Source: Lethocerus indicus (lineage: Eukaryota; Arthropoda; Insecta; Hemiptera; Belostomatidae). From it: 64,000 bases of DNA. The translations under genes and the position numbers were made by a program. The stretch covers positions 8,131,501-8,195,500 of the forward strand of contig JACDQD010000102.1 of the NCBI GenBank assembly GCA_019843655.1, given 5' to 3'. Below, in pieces: positions 1 through 13,887 of this stretch (the first letter of the stretch is position 1; each line of letters begins with the position of its first letter). Under the pieces are notes generated by a model. The model was not told the DNA's origin. It saw nothing but the letters and a program-made list of their open reading frames with translations, and did not search any database.

Positions 1-2372
1 CGCGGTTCAAAGCCCGGTTTAAAACGATTAGTTAAATAATCAGACATGTCCAACTAACTAAGGTACCGAAATGTCCTTGTGATCATTGAATATCAGAAGA
101 TAATGAAGGAAGAAGTACATATTTTTTGTTTGGTCCGATTGCTAAACAAGATCCGATTTCTAGCCGACATGGTTTCGATGAGACGACACCATGATGACGA
201 CAAACTGAGTAATGTTTAATTACGGCATTTACGAATCTCATTATCTTCTCTATTTTACCTTTTCACTATATTTATATAGCATTTAATGGGGTCGAATGAA
301 GTACCATCTGAAAACCGTAGCTGTAACTGAGATTATGTAAATGAAAACCCTAAATTTTGAATGTTTTAATTTCATGTTGGTACCAGATAAACATTGGTGC
401 AGTTAATATTGCGCAATTCGACAAGATTTCTATATTTAATTTTTCAGATAAGGAGGATTTTATTCATTCAGAGGATTTGGATTTTATACATTTATTCATT
501 TTTACATTGCGACATTCTTTTAGTCATGACGTATGTATACAGTTCAGCAGCTGAAATATTAAAAGTGGCTGTTATAGATTAGTAGATTATCTGTGCCTTT
601 ATTTGTAATGTTTTCACCGAACTAATGAATAGAATGCACACAAGAGTGTAACAATTAATTCAAGATTGAATAAATATTTTAATAAACTTCGAGCTGCCTT
701 ATTCCTGTCAGAGTAGGATTACATGAATCGGAATCTTTTGATAAAAATATCTTATTTTATTCCCCCTACCGAAAAATATTTCGGCCCGGGGCTGGTCGGG
801 CGAGTCGGTCCTAAAAAGGATTTCAGCCCCCCGAGTTTATTAAGGAAGGAACAACACCTCCCTTCTAATAAAACCCCTAACCTCGTTGACCTTAAAGTGA
901 TGGAAATTATTCAGTTTTACCGCTCGAGTTAAGGTTTCTCCGGGAATTATGGCTTTAATAAGGTCCAACCTTCCCTCGCGTTAAAGGTCCCTATAAGGCG
1001 AAGGCCTAGCATCTCTGCTCCTCGCGGTTAATTAACGGGATCGGTTTAATTTTGTACGGAATTTTCTGCACGGAAACAAAATAAGCAAGCAACAAGACCA
1101 ACAGCCGAAGCCCGACTCTAATATATGCAAATTATATTATTATTCAGCGAGAAAATATAGTAATAACTCGTCTAAAATTGGCTTTATATATTAATGTGCG
1201 TATAAAACTTAAAATGTGTTTTACTCATTGATTCAATTCCCAACCATCTGATTCCAAACATATAACTGAAAATACGTATTTTCCGCGTATTTTAGTTGCG
1301 TTAGCAAACTAATTTGATAGTAGAAGTGGCCTAATATGATTTGAGGTTGTTGATGCGCATTTAATTGATAGATAAGTATTTGTTTTTATGTATGTATTGA
1401 ATTCATAAATATAATATAATAATAATCAAATAAAATCAGAGCTCGTTTAACTTGAAATATTAAAGTTCCAAACGAGGAATGTGCTTGGAAAGTCGTCCTA
1501 AATTCGCATGGATTGCTATCAGGCGGAAGCGGTTTGGTCGAGAACGTGAGCCAGAATTTTTAATTAGAAAGTAGAATTATTCTTTCCCCGTTGTCGTAGT
1601 TGTACAAACCAAAAATGTGTCTATTACGATGGCTTTCTATGAAAATAGAAATTAGATATAATCTATTCAAAAAAGTACGTTTTATATTTTAATGTATATT
1701 TCACAGAATGTAAATTTCGTTATCTGAAGGTGAGAGGGGTGGCCCAACCCCTTAGCGGAAGGGTGGCGCTCCCTTACCGACCACCCCAAACGTTCCAACC
1801 CTTCCTTGAGTCTACACAGCTGTCTCCTTTTAACGATCACTGTATTAAGTCACACCTAGTACGCTCCCTTCATTTGAGCGAAAGTAAGTAGCAGTATTAA
1901 AACAGAGAGATATAAATTTAACTGCACGCTAATTAATAATTGTGCCGGTGATGAACAATCCAAGCTTTTGTCGCTTATTAGAGCTATGTGTAAATCTATC
2001 ACTTTAAATAATGGAAAATTTTGTTTAATTCTTCATTATTCCTCCCTCGAAGGAGGTGGTGAATGGAGGGTAGAACATTGTATAATATTATTGATAGGTT
2101 GTAGCGTTTTTCTTTTTGACATCGACCTAATTGTTTACCTCGCGGCGGAAATAATTGATTTGAGTTATTTATTACACGCGAGCTTTCATCTCTAGTTATG
2201 GTTGAATCGGAGTCACCTACAGCCAACCTACAGCCAATGTCAATAGAATTCCGTTAGTAGCTCCACGAGTTAAGAGCGCTTGTTGGTTAGCGAGGATTTT
2301 CCGATTACTAACTGGATAGCGATTGAAGGTGGCGAGAATCCGAAACTGATCTTTTGTCGGGCAAAACAAGCG

Positions 2373-2380
<8 letters not shown>

Positions 2381-2414
<34 letters not shown>
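2381..2414 (+). repeat. (GA)17 microsatellite
   Basis: An uninterrupted GA run. Its complement gives a spurious Leu-Ser repeat frame. GA tracts can be GAGA-factor sites in insects, but nothing nearby supports a promoter. Confidence 0.95.
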
Positions 2415-2417
<3 letters not shown>

Positions 2418-3058
2418 AAGAAACGAGCGATAATATCCCAAATTCTGGCAGAGCTCCACATATTTGTCTTCAACTTTCTAACAGCTTATACTTCCCTTTT
2501 GGCATTCAGCCTCTGTTCGTTCAATAAGCACATATGCGCAACGCAACCCTTATTAAAGTAGTATTCTTCCGCTTTAATTTGGATAAAAACATAAAAATCA
2601 ATTCGTTATTTAACTGGTTCTCGATAAAGACATAGTTTATCTTGATTAGGATCCAGTTTATCACATAAACTTTAAAACTCAAATAATGCTTTACTATTTC
2701 TAGTATTAAAGGAATAATGTACCAGAAGCTCCAATAACCCCATCATGTTTGGAATGATAAAGTTGGACGTTCTTTTCTGAGACAAACTCAACTTTGGCAG
2801 GATGAATACGAATATTTCCGACGTCTCATACTTAATATAGTACAGAGTTTAGAAATATTGAATATATTTTGAATATATGTTGAATGTGTTTTGGTAAAAG
2901 AAATATTTCCGTGACTACTTCTCTGAACCGTGGGTACTGATTATAATACATCTTTCGTTTTTTCCATCCGTGCATGTACTTCTCACGCGGTTGTCGCCCC
3001 ACCTCGCGACCATTGTCACTTTACATTCGACAAGTGTGAGCTCAAAGTGATCTGAAGG

Positions 3059-3139
3059 ATGTGTCGGCACTGAAACTACTATCACTATTGTTGTGTGCGT
3101 TCGGCATATGTCGTGTTTACAGTCACGTGGGAAATTCAG
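3059..3139 (+). other. Signal-peptide-like frame ending at a splice donor (doubtful exon)
   Basis: From 3064 the frame reads SALKLLSLLLCAFGICRVYS and on to HVGNS, then CAG followed by GTAAAC, a plausible donor at 3140. The shape is that of a secretory signal peptide at the end of a first coding exon (phase 1). An ATG sits at 3059-3061 but is out of frame by two bases (TG at 3062-3063). No in-frame Met exists before an upstream stop. It may be a broken or mis-assembled exon, or chance. Confidence 0.2.
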
Positions 3140-5051
3140 GTAAACTTGTGCTCTGACTACTCTGCGAATCGGTAGAGATGTACCTATTGGACATAATAGC
3201 CAGGTGTTTAAGGCTGGGAAATCGGTTCGCCGGAGACTTTTTCAAACAATTCCCAGTCACGACACTGAGTCAGTTCGGGCGTGGGAATGGACTCACTCCA
3301 ATTTTATTTCTGAACGCCAGATTTGGTGTAAAGATTTGCACTACGGCGCTGTTAACATCGACACGAATGTGGAAAACTGAACGATCCTTTGTTGGGCCGG
3401 AAATCACTGTTAACCCCATTCCACGGGCAAAGTTCTAACACTCGACCCAGTAATGTGCAAAATATTCAAATTTATGATCATAAATTGTAAAATGGCTACA
3501 ACATAATATTTTCAACTAAGGGAAAGTCCGAAAGTCCGTTAAGTTCAGTAATTAAATTGGTGCAAATACATTGAATTCTCTGATGGCGGACGGAATTTTC
3601 CTTCTATTGCAAATTTCAACTCATTAATCGGTGCAGTTGGCTATCTCGAGTATACTCATTAGATGAAAGGGTACCGTTTTCCTATGTATTAACAGCGTTC
3701 TACTTGCGGAGGTTTCGAGTGGAGGTCATGTTCAAGAATCAGCCAGGCGAAGAACTGACTCGACTTTAGCTTTGCCCTCGCGTATGTACGCTCTCGACAA
3801 ATTCAAGCTAGATTACACTCTAATGAGACTTTACATTTGTTCGATCTGTTGTCAGATTATCGCATTCTGGATGTATCGACCGCCAGAATTCAATTTAATA
3901 ATTTACAAAAAACCAAAATTATACGCAGGCGTCGTTTCAAGCGAGACTGTGGCCATTTAGACCATGGGAGGAAAATTGTGTTGAATTATCTCGAGCAATT
4001 TCAGGTGCTACAGTTAAGGAATTTGTACTTGTCAGAGAATTTGCAGTGTATATCCTTACTTTGTAAATAATTAGGCATCAATCATCCTTTCAATCTTCGC
4101 TGGCAACTTAACCGTCCCTGACGCTCTCGGACAGTCACGCCCGTGAGATTCGACGGGCTGCAATAGTTAATGAGGTCTCACTAACACAATTAGACCGCTC
4201 TTTTGACGCAGCGGTATCTCTCGACCTTTGGAAAGATTATTGGAGCGAAAACGCGTTTGGATACCAAAGAGTACTTGCATAATTAGGAAATTAATTTATT
4301 AAAACAGAACAGAACAGGCTCTTTAATCTCTAACGAATCACAGTTTCGATTGAGCACTTAATAATGAAAAACCCTTTAGAATCATCCCATAAAAATTTAT
4401 CTAATCCACGTAGAAGTTCGTTAAACCAATCTGCTGTTCACATTTATTGTGCCTAATTCTCCCTGATAGATTAATTCGTAATATTCCGGTAAAAATCGCT
4501 GGTTGAATTCTGCACGACTCTTAGCCGTAACATGTTACATTCCATGAATTATCTCAAAAGAAACATTATCTTTTGAAATCGATTTTCCGATTATTTCAAG
4601 CGATTTGGACGTGGCCGCTATGGACGTTCGGACGTTCGTACCACTATTTGAAAGGGTGATTTTAACGCTGGACTGTAAAATACTGTCTAAATTTTTCACG
4701 CGAACTACACTTCAAATTCTTCTTTAAAGCCTCTGCTTAAAATCTAGAAACTGAAACATTTTTCACTGATACGAACTCTTGACGATAGCGAATATTTCTC
4801 GAAACTTTAAATATGGATTATCGGAGAACGGAAATTATATTTTTTCCTTCAGAGTTAATTCATTTTTATCGAGGGATATTTTGAATACGTTGCTGGTGGA
4901 GCTCAAACAACTGCAAGTGGTCATCATTTCGAAGCGAACCCTTAAGGAATTTTCGCGCTCGATTGAGATAAAACCAAGAAACAGATTCGGTCTGTTAGAT
5001 CACGGAGTTGTCTAGAACTTTACTCGGTTCAGTTGTTTTGTGCTAAGACCG

Positions 5052-5097
5052 GGAAGGAGAGGTACGGCCCGGAAGGAGAGGTACGGCCCGGAAGGAG
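5052..5097 (+). repeat. 19-bp tandem repeat, about 2.4 copies
   Basis: The unit GGAAGGAGAGGTACGGCCC is repeated twice with a third partial copy (GGAAGGAG). Copies are identical apart from the first bases. It lies at the edge of a small GC-rich patch. Confidence 0.9.
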
Positions 5098-5232
5098 TTT
5101 TATAAGAGTGAATGCGCCGAGCCGGGATGGGATAGAAATGAAACCAGGCCAACCGCTCCTCTAAACAAGTCGGGGATTAACAGGTCCACACTTTTCGTCG
5201 GCGAGTGTCCCTCTGCGCCCGCCTCATCCTCG

Positions 5233-5273
5233 CCCTCCTCCTCCTCCTCCTCCTCCTCCTCATACTCCTCCTA
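5233..5273 (+). repeat. (CCT)n trinucleotide microsatellite
   Basis: About nine perfect CCT/CTC units followed by an interrupted stretch (CATACTCCTCCT). It is a polypyrimidine tract with no coding frame around it. Confidence 0.9.
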
Positions 5274-8200
5274 ATCCGGTCCAGTTACATTCAGGCCTGT
5301 TAAACAGCAGAGCCGACAATGTTGCCGTTTCGGTCTACACGTACGATCGACATTAGTGTTTTCCACCTACTCTATTGTGTTTTCTGACGTCCCACGACAA
5401 ATACCAATATCTTGAAACCTCAATACTAAAGATGACAGGTTCGGTGGGATGAGAAATCATATTATTGACTAATTTTATATTAATTATAATTCGCATTATT
5501 CGTGTGCTGTATAGTTTACGATTTATGAAAATTACGTTTGTATACAAATATGTAGCTAATACTGTTGTAATGAGAAATTGAAAATGCGTCTACGATTTAG
5601 GTATCATATGAATTTACCTAGGTGTAGGGTTTCCGGGCTGTATAGTGGACGAAGATGAATGCGCACTTGTAATTCGAACAGCGCTTTGATTGGGGCTCTT
5701 ATCTCCAGACAATTATTCACCGCCGAGGCCAATAAACCTGTCGGTGTGTCTCCAATTAGAAAACGTTCCATTTTTCTTCCCCACAGTCCAAAATATCATG
5801 ATCGCTATACGAATGTATCAACTCGGACACCCGTTTTACCAAAACTTTATTGCGAATTGAAATCAAAGACTCCGATTTATTCGGAGTATCTGAAAAAAAG
5901 GGATCGCTATCCTCCACCCCCACCCGCCAACCAATCCGCCCATCCGTTTGTACATTCCCCGCCGCAGACATTCGTCATTGTTCTTTATTGCGGCCCATTT
6001 TTCTCAGATAGTCGGCTAAGCGGAGTTTGGGGGCGGTGGTGGTAGGGGGCTTAACGGAGTCGTAGGATATTTGTCAACGTTCGGGAGGAAGGAACTTGGA
6101 TCGGGAATCGAAATATAAATGGGCGCTATCCGGAATTTCGGAGAGTGATTAATTTCCCGAAATTCATTCGGAGGATGGATTTATTATTCGATTAGCCCCT
6201 TGTCGTTTTTTTCTAGAATTTTAATCCCGAACGAGTTTACCATCTCCGATTTCCGGAATCTATTTGGGAAATACCATTAAGATCAGATAAACCCGAATAA
6301 CCATTCATAAATATTTTATTCATATAGATCAGAGGATGAAAGACCACTATTCATGCTTTTGAATTTCGTTATTTCGCTGTTTTAAGTTTTACATGAACTA
6401 TGTACGTAATTTATTTACTTATTTAATTTGCCTATCGAAAATCTGGAAGAGCACCCTGTTCGCACCCCTACCATGACACTCCTGGTCATCCTCCTTTGAA
6501 GGACGTCTTCCTGTACCACGCCGAACCGTGGTCTACCTCCAGATCCAAGCTATTATATTGTGCCAGACCGAGTCTAAAAAAAGAAAAGGGAGAAAAATAA
6601 AAATCTCTACCGACCATTGGGAATTCTGGCGTCGGTAGCACGAAGTAAAGGATCAACATTTTTCTATAATATCACGCTTATTATTGTGGTCTAGAGACGT
6701 AGATGGACATCTACCGGTATCGCAATAAACGGATGAAATAGGAGCCATTGCCGATAGGCTGGGGAGGCCGGGACTCATATTAACAAGGGGATGATCCGCC
6801 GGCTAATGGAACAGAATATCCCTGGGTGAGAGGGTGGGAGACATATAGCGCGCCTCGGTACGCGAGTGTGAGTCTGGACGGGGGCTGAGAACTAATCGTG
6901 AATTATTGGGGTCGACTCAGCTACATGTGTTCATTTGGACATTAATTAACCTATGACACAGGGGACAATCCCCGCCCCCACAACCCCCCACCCATGACAC
7001 ACCAGTCCAATAATCCTACCCCGATCGTAATATCCGACCGGGCACACAGACAACCGAACCGAGAGATATTAACACTAATGAAGAGTCGAATTTCCAACTA
7101 GTTTGTCCGACATTATGTCATTGAGTAACGTGAGAGTAGCAAGATATGGAACAATAATAGATGCTTACCACCAGTTTGTTACAAGAACAACCATTAATTT
7201 TATGTCCAATAAAATATAACGGCGTATGTATTTAGGTTTATAATAATCATGATAATTGGTAACATTAGTGAATTTAAGTCTCTTCTCTAAATTTAACAGC
7301 ACAGGAGTAAAAGTGGATACCGTAGGGACAATGATCGGGGATGAAAAGTAGCTTAGAAAGTGAACCTTTTCTAGTTTATAACTTTCAGACCAGTCTGTTT
7401 TGTAAATCTTCAAAATTATCGATTATTTTTAATAGGCTCCGACGGGTTCTTATAGAAAGCCTTGATGAATAATTCAGTGCGCTCTTTAATGTCCGTTTCC
7501 AGTTAATTATATAGCGTTTTTATACCCGGATTTTAATGTTAGAAGTTGAATTCTTCGGCATTAAAAAAAAAATATTAGTGCCCGAATCTCCGTGATTACG
7601 TCCCGTTTTGTTTATTCAGGATAGTCAAAACTGGAGTAATTTTCGTGTCTGCGTTCTCGATGGTTGTTACGTGAACCAGTTTGCGTTGTAAATATTAATG
7701 AACATTACGGCTCAAATGCAGTGATTCGAGTAATTAAGAGACTTTTTTAAATGTAGGGTTTCCACGTTATGCAGGGATTATTTATGTATGTTTTGAGTTG
7801 AATGTGATATTGCAAATTTATTAATGTAAACGAGCCCCTTTGTTCATCTATGAAAAATAATACTAATAACATCTATTTTTTAATACATTAGTATAAATCT
7901 GATTAGTATAAATTTGTTGTAGAAAATGTGTCGTTCAAATGGTTAGTTTATTTCCATCTGCCTTTGTTTCACACCAGCCGACACAGCGGATCTCGAAACT
8001 GGGCCGACGTGGGAGGCTCGTTCAAGGCGGGTGCCTTTCGTAGTCCAAAATGCATTTGTCTAAGTGGCCGCCACCGTCAGATTCGGCCGTTGAATAGCGG
8101 CTATTGAACTGATAGGGGCTGTATCGGGCCCACTCCAGGGCTACAGCCTCCTGCAGCTGCCGCCTTGACGGCTCTCTTCAGAAGCACAGTCTGTAACTGA

Positions 8201-10901
8201 TTTTAATTGGGTCACTGTCCCAATATAGATCCACCGGGTGGAGGGCCCATTGGGAGAGCGATCGCCAAAATTAACTATAATTTATGAAATTCGTGAATAT
8301 CCCGAAGTGAAAATTTCGAATCGAACGATTCTAGAGTTGCTACTGTCCGGTCCGTTAAGTAATAGTCCCAGTAATTTCCGGACAACGCGGATGAAATCCG
8401 ACCTCGTTTAAATGACAACGGCGTAGGCGTTCGGAATAGGTAAAAAAGTGTTGAGCCTGCCACAAAAGGTTGTGTGAAAGTAAGCCGGCGAAAATCGCGG
8501 GCGTCGGAATCGCTTTCCAACGTGTGGCGCAATTGAAAAATTGAAATTCCAGTTACGTTAAAAACTCGGCCGGGACAATTGAGTTAGTCGGAGAGGATGA
8601 CGCTCGAGGAGTCGGCTCCTGTATTGTTCTCGACTGGACCTTTTCGACACGTTCAGCTCCCGGGTGTCGAGACCGTGTTTTTTTGTTTTCTATTTAGAAA
8701 TAAGAGTTTTTACTTTTTACCCTATTGTTCTGACAGTGATTTGCCGTGGCGGTGGTAATTGTCGCAATTACCTGCCTCGTAATCGCGAGACAGAATTTTC
8801 ATGCCCTTGGCCGGCTTAACGACGCGTTAAGCTCAAGTTCAAAATACCCCAGTTGAAATGAAACAGGAGACCACCGCTTGAAAATGCTCATTATCGACAT
8901 CAATGATTACATCCTTCTAAGTCTGAATATAGAAGAATTTGTATCGTTGCCAATGAATTTCTTAAGCGTACAAGCCGTTCAGATTTATCAATGCAATGAT
9001 ATATAATTATGGTAACAATGATCTATTCATTAACTAACATATTCCCAATAAAGTTTTTATAATTACCAATTCATTATGAAATTTTTAGATAACCAACAGC
9101 AACAATTCCGATGCAAAGTAATTACGGAGAATTTAATACACAGTAATAAATTAGTAATTTAACTACAGCGTTATTCACCTGCAATATTATGCACTAGTTA
9201 TGAATTTGTATTTGGGGCGTTATACGTCTGAGTAAGGTTTAATTGATTCTATTACTGTAATTTCTTCGTTAGTAGTAAAAGTTGCACTGATTGATGTTCG
9301 CGGGGTCTAACAATTGACGTTAGCACGTCCTAATTCTATTTGTTGTACGGCGTCAGAAATTGTTTAAATGAACATTATATTCGGAGAGGCTGTAAATTGG
9401 GAGAAAATTGTTTTCAAATATGTGGGATCGAACCGGAACGTTTGAACCGTTGTCTGGAATCATTAGTGTAATGACCGATGACAGTGGCGACGAGTCGCGA
9501 GTCCGGCTCTCATTAATATAATTGACACCCGGCGGTATTGGGCAACTCGAATTGTATTCGGTTAGACTCCTGTTAATTCAACTCGAGCATCGAACATCTG
9601 CTGTTAAGAGTTTAGAGCTAATACCCTGGGTACGCTAATATTGTGCATTACTGTAGCATAATATAACCTCATCGGTTGCCCATGTTAGCCCATCGCCTCT
9701 AACTCAATTTAACCCAGAGGTAACGACAACTAGAAATATTGTTAATTAATAATTCAATTTACTAAATAGTCATAGTTCATCGTTATTATTCGCGTACATA
9801 TTTATTCGTATTATTAACTGATACAGAGTGTGAGGATGGATAGAATGTATAGGAGAGTAATGAAAATATATTTTGAACCCGATGGAATATTTAGTTATTT
9901 CTGTACAAGAGCGTGATATGTCATTAACACGACGACCGGTCCAGTAGAGCATCTCAAGCAATTTAGAACATTCGTACAGTCCAAACCGCGCAAAAAGCAT
10001 GAAATTAGTCATCTATATTTTAATCCTTGGTCGTAAATATTCTACATTACAAATAAACAATATTGCCAGCGAAGTACGGCCTTGGCTACAACAAGTTTCG
10101 CCTTTCATGATTTCAAGGAGATTTACCGGTGGCGCAAGTAAATCATTTTGCCAATAATTTATTAAGCATCTTCCCACCTCGTGTCGCGCGTTGGATATTT
10201 TATAGGCCATTAAATACCAATTTTTCACAAACCCGATGATCCTGCTGGGATTCCATGTTCTTATTTTCGATCTGTCCCGAATGATAACGCTCGGGACGGG
10301 GGCTGGAATCCATCAGGTCTTACCGCGACTCCCGGGCTCTACCGACCCGGTAATTGAGAACTACCGCTAGCTTATTCCGACTCGGCGCTATTAGTGAACC
10401 GACGGCAATAGGAATGGCTAAACTGATACCGATCGTTGCTGATTTCATCAACGGAATGCATAAATAGCCGGGGAATCCGTTTAACGTCGATTGCATTACC
10501 AATTTACTCGTCACCCTCTGTACACCGTTAGGTACATTTATAATTCAAAAAATAATCGTTCGAATATTCGAACAAAAAAAATACAATCTCTTCATCTCAA
10601 AACATGTACTACAATTGAGACAGTCAAATTTCTGAACACAATTTACAAAACGCGAGGAATGTTTAAGACGTTCAACGACTGCTTGATATACTTTCGGAGA
10701 TATGGGCGCTCTTTACGGAATCGGGGAAGACACTAAACCAAACGTGGAGTTAAAACATTTTCTCAATCCTCCACCGTCATCATACGAATACATCGTCTAG
10801 ACTTGAAGAAGAAATATAGTCTTCCGCTATAAATCCATAAACATTGGATTATATTATTCCGTAATGTAGATTTATTGTTGAAGAATAAAGAAGGCATAAT
10901 A

Positions 10902-11593
10902 CAGAGGGGTCCAAAAAAATGTATCCACTGTTTAACAGTCCATAACTTGCTAACTAATTGACGGAGTTGTCTAATTTTTGGTAGCGTTATAGTTTGTAGT
11001 TTACAACCGGCAATCGCCATACAAGCGTTGTATTGCGTTGTTTTGTTTTGTCAGATGACAGTCGCCAGAAAGTCAGTGTTTTGTTGTTAGTTGTACCTTG
11101 TTACTCGAGTAAACATGGCTGGCGCAAGGCTTACATTCGATGAAAGGAAGTCAGTTTAGAAGTGGTATTTTAAGTGCGAAAACATTAATGAGGTTCAACG
11201 GCAATGGCGAAATGAGTAACAAACAGAGCCACCGACACGTTTACGATTCGTCGCATTCGAGACAAATGACTTAACTCGTCTGGACTTTTACCTGTGGGGA
11301 ACACTAAAGGACGTCGTTTATCGACAAAAGCCACGCACATTGGATGAACTTCGAGAATCCATCGTACATTCATGTGCAAATATCCAACTGAACACGTTGC
11401 AGTCAATAGTTCGTGCTGCAGTTCGGCGGCATCGTTTGTGTGTGGATGTTAATGGTGACCATTTCAAACACCTGCAGTGATATCTTTAAGTCGGACTTTA
11501 AGCTACACTTTCACCAAAAACGAGACAACTCCGTCAATTAGTTTGCAAGTTATGGACTGTTAAACAGTGGATACATTTTTTTGGACCCCTCTG
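10902..11593 (+). mobile_element. Internally deleted Tc1/mariner element, copy 1
   Basis: The 692-bp element has terminal inverted repeats of about 81 bp (10902-10982 and 11513-11593, about three mismatches) beginning CAGAGGGGTCCAAAAAAATG. It is flanked by TA dinucleotides at 10900-10901 and 11594-11595, the usual target-site duplication of the IS630-Tc1-mariner superfamily. Inside are the start and end of a transposase gene, with the middle missing. The element cannot encode active transposase and must have moved, if at all, using another element's enzyme. Confidence 0.93.
11115..11480 (+). pseudogene. Transposase remnant in mariner copy 1
   Basis: The frame begins MAGARLTFDERKSV, hits a TAG, continues KWYFKCENINEVQRQWRNE, then a TAA and TEPPTRL. 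This looks like the N-terminal helix-turn-helix part of an insect Tc1/mariner transposase. A 1-bp deletion relative to copy 2 follows. After a junction near the sequence encoding RIRDK, it resumes as LDFYLWGTLKDVVYRQKP and ends VDVNGDHFKHLQ, the C-terminal end of a DDE transposase. Most of the catalytic core is absent. Confidence 0.88.
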
Positions 11594-13838
11594 TATATAA
11601 CTCAAGCTATGCAATTATTGAATTCAACTAAACAGGTGTTCTGAATGAATTTTTGTTAATCATATCGGTGAAGGCAACCGTAACTGGCTTATATCAACGT
11701 ATAATTATTTATTTGTAATATTTCGTCAATCAATTTTACTCTCGCTTGTTGTCAATTATCTATCCTTTATTATTTGCCTAGTGTTTTCCTGGTATGACAT
11801 TATAGGGCAGCTCGGGCTGCATCTCCCGCCGTTTTAGTCTCGATCGGGAAGCGATAACGTTGTGCCCGCCGGTGTCGTGTGTTACGCGTGTCGCGATACT
11901 TAATAAACAAATTGACGAGGGTGGCAGGCTCCGTGCCAAACGGGTAGGCAGGCCGTTGGGAGGCCGGTGAAAGTCAGCGGGGGAGGCGTTCTCTTCGCAA
12001 AAGTGCATCAACCCCGAGCGGGCCCGTTGTGCAACATGTTGGGCCCGGTGTCGAGTTTTCTTTTAAGTTATGATTCAGTCCACCCTCCCTCTTTTTCACT
12101 TCCCGTTGCCACCAGATTCTAAGCACTTCCTAGTTCCCGTTACCCGGGCAGAAGTTGCGGAAAAATTCAATACCTTTCTTTTCCTGTATCGATAACTACG
12201 TTCTCCTATCGTATAAAATAATACATTATAAGAGCCAATATATGTTCTTAAATTACAGTATTAATGATTGAACATAAAATACATTGAATGTTGGTGAACA
12301 TTTTGTAACCCGGAATATTTTTTTGATTAGGGGTTTCCAGGAAATGAATGATATATTCACAAATTATTGTAAACCCTTATAAACACAATCAATTTTTCAT
12401 CAGATACCAATTTCGTTCTGTAATTCAGTTAGAGAAGTAAATGGCTCCATTATTTTAACGGTTTACTAAACGTTCGTTTTGGTTCGCATAAGGAATTTGC
12501 ATTCATCCCCTCATGATTTATTGTGTATTTTTGTGTATTCGCCCGGTTTGCGTGACTTAAGTTCACGGGTATACTTTTACCCAAAGAAGAAAGGTAAATC
12601 ACGACTTCATTTATGACTTTCTCCGACAATGGTCCTCGGCGAGTGGTTGGCGGCGAAAATCCGTACTAATTATCGCGATTTGGCCCCAGTGCTAAATCTC
12701 CGGTTGAAAACGCGTTTTTTATCTGTGCCGCGGCACTGGGTCAATGGGTTGGGGAGAAAACTTGGAATCGGTAGGGGTACACGGAGCTGTGCTAGTGACT
12801 TCACCCGGCTATGATCACTTTCTCGAAAAGCCCCCGACACGAACACTTTCTCGACTGGCTTTCGGCGAGGGCCCCCTGGCTCTCAGACCAGTCCGAAATC
12901 TTTCACCCCTTATCTGACCTTAAGCGCGACAAGTGTGCATTTCACTGTCGAGAGCGTGCCGAGGGGGGAGAGGGCTACACCACCGAACCTGCGATTACAG
13001 TCATCCGATTTCTATTCAAAACCCGGATAGAGATTGTTCGAAAGCGTAATAGTTATCTGCCAGCCAGCTGCCTAACGGGAAATACCCCTAACCCAGAACC
13101 GTACCTTATTTCTCCTTATTTTAGCTTTTTCTCCACTGCTTCAATGAATGATTTCTCGGCATTGCCTGTTACATTCCATGACATATATTGAGATGTAATC
13201 CCTTAAGTCGGTTGAGACGAAATCATTTTTAATTTCTACAACGGGTAAAAGTATTCCAGAAATGTACATCCATTTAACAATGGTACAATTCGTAAAACAC
13301 AAATTGAATAGGGATTGAATCATTGTTAACTATATTTTTTGGTATAATTTGTTGGTAAAATATACTTATATACGGGAATATTTCTTTGTTCAACGGTAAT
13401 CCGATCTATAATTTCAAGATGGACAATTCTAGCGGTTAGCTGGAATTAATGCATGTCGAGTGTATTGCGAAGTAATTATCGAATCTCCTTTGCCGAGGCA
13501 TTAGGAAGAAAGGACTTAGCGAAGTACCGATTGAAGCGCGAAGGAATAATTTGCTGGCGGCTTGTTGTGATGAGCGGCTGCGGCGGCTCGAACTTTCTAC
13601 GTGCTGCGTGCAGTCGCGACGGCAGTTTCGTTCGGGAAAAACGTGCCCCGGAATCGAAAGTAGATTTTTATCGGCCCTCGAAATCAGGAGTGAACGGGTC
13701 CGAAGCCCGCCTCGCCCCCGGCTCCATGTAAAAAACATTATTGAAACCAATTATAAATCAAGCAGGCTCCCCCAACACCGAACCTGGACGACACCTTCCT
13801 CGTTGAAATTTGATGTAATCAACCTTTTCCGTCAATAA

Positions 13839-13843
<5 letters not shown>

Positions 13844-13886
<43 letters not shown>
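13844..13886. repeat. (TA)n microsatellite
   Basis: About 21 uninterrupted TA units in an AT-rich spacer. Confidence 0.95.

Positions 13887-13887
<1 letters not shown>

Larger units (their letters stand above)
1..10899. other. Non-coding flank with no convincing gene
   Basis: AT-rich sequence with short islands of higher GC, for example 780-1050, 5050-5250, 6760-7050 and 7970-8260. ORFs are short (up to 128 codons at 5659-6045) and none has a recognisable domain. Features seen are the GA tract at 2381, the 19-bp tandem repeat at 5052, the CCT tract at 5233 and the doubtful exon at 3059. Confidence 0.6.

Noticed and set aside
1..20. tRNA T-arm-like GGTTCAAAG at the window start
   Set aside because: Only about three of five stem positions pair, and the rest of a tRNA cannot be seen.
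3805..3816. 12-base match to part of the miR-79 mature sequence (AAGCTAGATTAC)
   Set aside because: The seed start does not match and no partner arm forming a hairpin was seen nearby.
10320..10514. 64-codon minus-strand ORF with a hydrophobic stretch (IGISLAIPIAVGSLIAPS)
   Set aside because: Short, no recognised family, no splice context; a chance membrane-like run is likely.
11185..11406. 73-codon minus-strand ORF inside mariner copy 1, and its counterpart at 40123-40308
   Set aside because: Both are antisense readings of the decayed transposase gene; the sense strand explains the sequence.
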